From Kudoa neothunni (Eukaryota; Cnidaria): a DNA stretch of 64,000 nt. This document shows, piece after piece, positions 60,011-64,000 of this stretch (position 1 is the stretch's first letter; each line of letters starts with the position of its first letter). Both the position numbers and the translations under genes were made by a program. Where the stretch lies: contig OZ199839.1 in the NCBI GenBank assembly GCA_964304625.1, positions 8,928,001 to 8,992,000 on the forward strand, in the 5' to 3' direction. Below the pieces are notes generated by a model. It was not told where the DNA came from. It searched no databases and worked only from the letters and a program-made list of their open reading frames with translations.

Positions 60011-62992
60011 TTAATCTCCTTTCTTTTTCAGTACCACGATTCCAACTATTGCTACGACCACAACCACAGCAACACACGCAATAATGATTCTAAAAATGGT
60101 TAATTCAAATACCAGCATCCAAAAATGTTTACATAAGTTTGGTTTTATCCCTAAAAAATATTTTATAAAATAAAATATATTACTAATCTCACCTTGAGCT
60201 ACTCTTTGCTCCTACGATGTATAACATTAAATTACATTATGAACAAATAATATACCTTGTTGTATGTCAGCACCGCCAAAAATTGTATCATCTTGAACAC
60301 TGTAAACAGTCAAATAATAGTTATTTCCATCAGGTAAATTATTTATTTTGAATTCTTTACAGGTCTCAAAAGCAGTACATCTGTCTACTTGTCCTCCCAT
60401 GCAAGATTTTACTACCGCATTAGACTTGACACTGCTGTTACGTAACTCCCATTTGCATTTTGATTTATCGTTCATACTGGTTGGATATGTTGTGGTTACA
60501 ATGAAATTGTTCACATCACGTGTAATAACGACTGATATAAATTTTGAGGGGTCAGTTGGGTTTACTTTTGGTGTACCTAATATAAGTTTCGTTTAAAAAA
60601 TTCTTAATCGAGACATTAATTGTAATACTTGATTCCATGATAAGCTCTTTTGGTGAAGATTTTCCGATAGCTGTGACTATAATTTTGTATGTATTTGCTG
60701 CTTCATACTCAGGGAATTTTATGGAATTGCAAAGAGGATTTGATGAACATGTGTTTATGCTGTTAACGGCACCAGCAAGTTGTGTATCTGAAGTATCTGC
60801 GACTGCAGATTTTGCTGCAGGCATTAGACCATCATCTATCACCATTGGTACAGCAATTCTAGCTATGTTGAGATCTGCAGAACTTAATTTGGAAGAAATA
60901 GCTGAAACGGGCGTTGATGCTACTGGGGTGGAAACATGTGTCGTTACATTAGGAATCACTGGACATGTATAATAGTCGGTGTAATCGTTGCCAGTTTTCT
61001 TTTGTATGATATAACTGCATGTTGCCCTTGGATCCACGGAATTTAATCGTGCCCTCAATGTCAAACCATCCAATGTGATCTTGTGTGTTATTGTTAATGT
61101 TGTTAATGCTATTAAAAATTTAAAGAGTAAATTATAACTTCAATAACTTGTTCGAATATCTTTGTAATTTTTTATATCGTAGTCCTTATGTGCGATCACT
61201 CTGATGTCATAACGTGTGTTCGGCTCAAGGTCTTCTATCGTAACTTGTTCACTGCAAAATCCTCTACATGGAGCGTTGCCATTGCACTTCGCGTGGTAAA
61301 AGCTGTCCAAGCCAGTCGGACTCACCAAATACTCGCAGGTAGGTACATCTCTCTTTTGTGTAGGTGTAGTTGCGGCAGCAGCCATAGCTGTGAGGGAGAC
61401 TGTCGTGTCTGTCTTCGTAGGATCAGTATTTCCATATTCTTTGTTTTCCCCCTTTACTATATAATTCTTTAATTTTTAAAATAAATACGTTAGAATCGAC
61501 TTGTTCTTATAAATATATTCTCTTTGAAACTCGCTGGATCATTTATGCCTTGAGGCGTAATTTCAATCACGTAAGCTTTACCCGCCTCAAATCCCTCAAT
61601 CACCAATTCAGAGCAATCGGTTTTACATTTGTTTCCGTTAGTGCTACCAGAATTACATGTTGTTTGTGTTTGACTTTCTGGTCTGGGTTTGTCTGCAAAG
61701 TAGGGTGTAAGAGTACACGCTGTCATTATTGGAGCAGGATCCGCTTTTAATAGGTTACCATCAAACGTCAGACCAACCTTGGTGAAAGAGGAAAGCAAAC
61801 CTTTGCCTGATTCAGTAATGGCTAATGAAAATAATAAAAATATCGAATTGATCGTTGGATTACCTAATTTAGTTTGTTTATAACCTTTCAAATCATTACC
61901 AGCAGCATTTATGTCGTGATATCTTGTTTGGATCAAAATGTCGTAAATTCTTTTACCATCAAAACCATTGAGTTCAACATACTTACACGGGGCGTAACAA
62001 CTTTTGTTGGTTCCACCACAATCTGAAGTATATTTATTATCTTTTGCTGCCGCCAAACCATCTTTAAGACTGAATACGCATATTTCAGAAGATGGAGAAT
62101 TTGTGAATTTAATTCCCACTTTGTTTCCAGTTTTTTTAACAACATAAAACTGAGGCTTATAAATGGCTATCGTTTCCTTCATATATTGATTGGGCATATT
62201 GTAAAAGAAACTGGGATATTTTTCACATCTTACTTCGTAATGCGGTATCAATAAATCAAAATCGACTTTGTTTTCTGTATTATCAGTAATACAATCTTCC
62301 CCTTTTACGCCATTTACATATTTAATATCTTTATAATAAATGGGACAATCTACAGATACACATGTTTTTGTTGCAATTTTCAGCTGATTAGTGTCTACTG
62401 ACACGCCAATTTGTGGATTAGCCAATAATGCTAAATTCAACTTATTTTAATGTCAAATTAAGTTTATTTACGTATTGAATATCCGAACACTTTGGATCCT
62501 GCTCCCTTAACTGCATCTTTAACAGTATTTGTGTCAGTGCCAACGTTAACATATATGTATTTGGTTCTTGGTGAGAGCTTTTTGTAATTAATAGTATTCG
62601 TAGAGACGTCACAGTTGACAACACATTTACCAGTAACAGTAATCTCAGACTCACTAACATTAGCAGCGCAGGTTTCGATGTCTACAAAAGCATTTGCTGT
62701 TGTACCAGTGCCAGCTACAATTTCTGCTTCTTTAGATCGCATTAAAAGGCATTTATTGCCAGTTCCGTAATCAGAGCCTTCAAGATTGATTTTAAATTTG
62801 TTTGTGCCATCAGTTGTATCCTTTATAATTTGGTATTTCAGCGTTTTTGTTGGAGCTTCAGCCACACCTGGAGGACTTGATTTTACAACAGTATATGCTA
62901 TACCTGATATTAAAACACCTAAACTTACGTATGTATGAAAATTCACTCAGCAAAATACCTAAAACAAGGTGGAGAAATCCAGCTATTTTCAT
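60011..62992 (-). CDS. Type I membrane protein with cysteine-bearing FN3-like modules (gene H)
   Basis: It starts at 62992 with a signal peptide (MKIAGFLHLVL then GIAYTVVKS across a 56-bp intron). About 6-7 modules like those of gene G follow: GKCVVNCD (about 62610), CVFSLKDG / CYAPCKYVELNGF (about 62000), CTLTPYF / KCKTDCSELVIEGFEAGKAY (about 61600), CEYLVSP / PCRGFCSEQVTIEDLEPNTRY (about 61250), CSYIIQKK / CSSNPLC (about 60740-61040) and CKWELRN / CTAFETCKEFKINNLPDGNNY (about 60360). The fifth carries a roughly 60-residue Ser/Thr/Ala-rich insert. The end is IIIACVAVVVVVAIVGIVVL plus KKKGD and a stop at 60011. Frames stay open through the exons and GC is higher than around it, so it looks functional. 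Paralogue of gene G; family not recognised. Confidence 0.8.
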
Positions 62993-63795
62993 GATTGACA
63001 ATTAAATGAACTACCAATTGATGGCTCGGAATACAATTGACCCGAATTTCACTCATCTATGGATATAATGATTCATTCATTGTCAGATAGCAAAACTTAG
63101 ACTAGATAATAATTATTTAAGTTATTAAAAAAATTATTTTAACCCTAGAAAATTCATCAAAAATAGTTACACAAAGTCTCAATGGGTTCCTTTTTGGACC
63201 AAGTGTAAGTTAATCAAATAGAGTCACTTAATTATCGTTAAGTATTTTTTATTAGATTATCTAACTTCAAAGGATAAAAAATATTTTTATTCTAATTTCA
63301 GGAATATATAAACTATAAATATTCGTGGAGAGTGATTTTTGTAATAAATAGCTATTCATCGAATATTTTAATTCTTTATCATGAATTAAAATTAATTTGA
63401 AAAGAACAAAACTTTAATATATTTAAAACTTTTCATTCAAATCATAATATGTGATATTGATAAGGGGACCTAAATAAGCACGATGTAATGTTAGTTGTCG
63501 AATGTTTAAAAAGGAGATTAAGTTTTATGCATACAAGATTAGTTATCAAAATTTTTCAAGTAACAACATAGAGTACAAACAAATATTTTTTCAAAAAAAT
63601 TAAGTATAATTTAATAAAAACCACGACGACGTATTTTATACGCGATAAGGTCAAAAAGTTGTTTCCATGGAATCATGGTCGCCTACAACAACATGCTATA
63701 ATCTTTGTTGCTCCTCAACTTCTATATATTATAATCATATACTTGGAAATATGATTTTACGCCGAAATATGTTTCGGAATGAAAGGTATCTAAGT
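62993..63795. other. Upstream region of gene H
   Basis: AT-rich sequence with no other gene seen. A promoter for gene H must lie here, but no motif can be assigned. Confidence 0.4.
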
Positions 63796-64000
63796 TAACC
63801 CTGCCTGTCCGAGGTGGGCCACTGAATGACTCCAAAAGACGCATTTTGTTCATAGTTCATAGAAAACTAATTTAATTTCCCTAATATTTTCTGAATGCCT
63901 CCTCGGTGTTTTAAGGCTTCCTTTAAAAAAATAAAAGTCCCAGAATTTTGTTTTTAAGGTACAAAGTTTTGCGTTGCAAAATGACACGTTTTCAAAATTT
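63787..64000. mobile_element. Possible piggyBac-like element start, cut by window end
   Basis: TTAACCCTGCCTGTCCGAGG (about 63796) has the TTAA target plus CCCT start of piggyBac-like elements. Further on, GTCCCAGAATTTTGTTTTTA (about 63938) resembles GACCCCAGAATTTTTTTCTT at 43480. The element would continue beyond the window. Confidence 0.25.

Noticed and set aside
60348-61472. Plus-strand open frames of 82-111 codons opposite gene H
   Set aside because: They lie antisense to well-supported minus-strand exons and show no domain. The higher GC of gene H leaves its complement open by chance.
61933-62660. Minus-strand frames of about 70 codons overlapping gene H exons
   Set aside because: Out-of-frame shadows of the cysteine-bearing modules.
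1-64000. CRISPR arrays, bacterial operons, retrovirus or LTR elements, Polintons
   Set aside because: No regularly spaced repeats, ribosome-binding-site patterns, LTR pairs, or reverse transcriptase, integrase or capsid motifs were seen.

Overview
The window is a strongly AT-rich piece of a metazoan genome. Its genes are cut by many very short GT-AG introns, mostly about 25-56 bp. The clearest anchor is an intact proteasome alpha-1 gene (55065-56443, minus) that can be spliced by eye into 13 exons. Integrin-beta-like, Kunitz-type and fibronectin-III-like secreted proteins, together with DNA transposons (Merlin, hAT, Helitron, possible piggyBac) and tRNA-derived SINEs, point to an animal. The tiny introns, AT-richness and expanded, highly diverged adhesion-type surface proteins suggest a parasitic one. 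A myxozoan cnidarian is my best guess (inference, moderate to low certainty); no rRNA or species marker is present.

Layout. 1-600: an unidentified degenerate coding remnant. 2028-3370 (+): a multi-Kunitz secreted-protein gene that looks broken. Its 5' half and promoter recur as an inverted copy at 14528-15475, next to a 200-N assembly gap (14328-14527). 5620-8598 (+) and 11593-14327 (+, cut by the gap): two integrin-beta-like genes. 15548-23100: gene-poor, with a Helitron fragment and a decayed Merlin transposase. 23768-26792, 28599-31596 and 49714-52763 (all minus): three more integrin-beta-like genes. 34083-41588 and 60011-62992 (both minus): two paralogous type I membrane proteins built of repeated cysteine-bearing FN3-like modules. 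42000-49500: mostly AT-rich filler with a hAT element carrying a perfect 8-bp target-site duplication. The housekeeping PSMA1 gene sits between the last integrin-like gene and the second FN3-like gene.

Theme. Nearly every gene except PSMA1 encodes a secreted or single-pass membrane protein with extracellular disulfide-rich modules. The five integrin-beta-like proteins keep PSI, hybrid, betaI-like, I-EGF, tail and transmembrane parts. In the copies that can be read, the metal-binding DxSxS motif of the betaI domain is lost. All five carry an Arg-Gly-Asp tripeptide at the same place in the I-EGF region and share a separate CC-x-PN-xx-GCC cysteine motif. This lineage-specific, MIDAS-less, RGD-bearing integrin-like cluster, together with the FN3-like family, is the best candidate here for an undescribed system.
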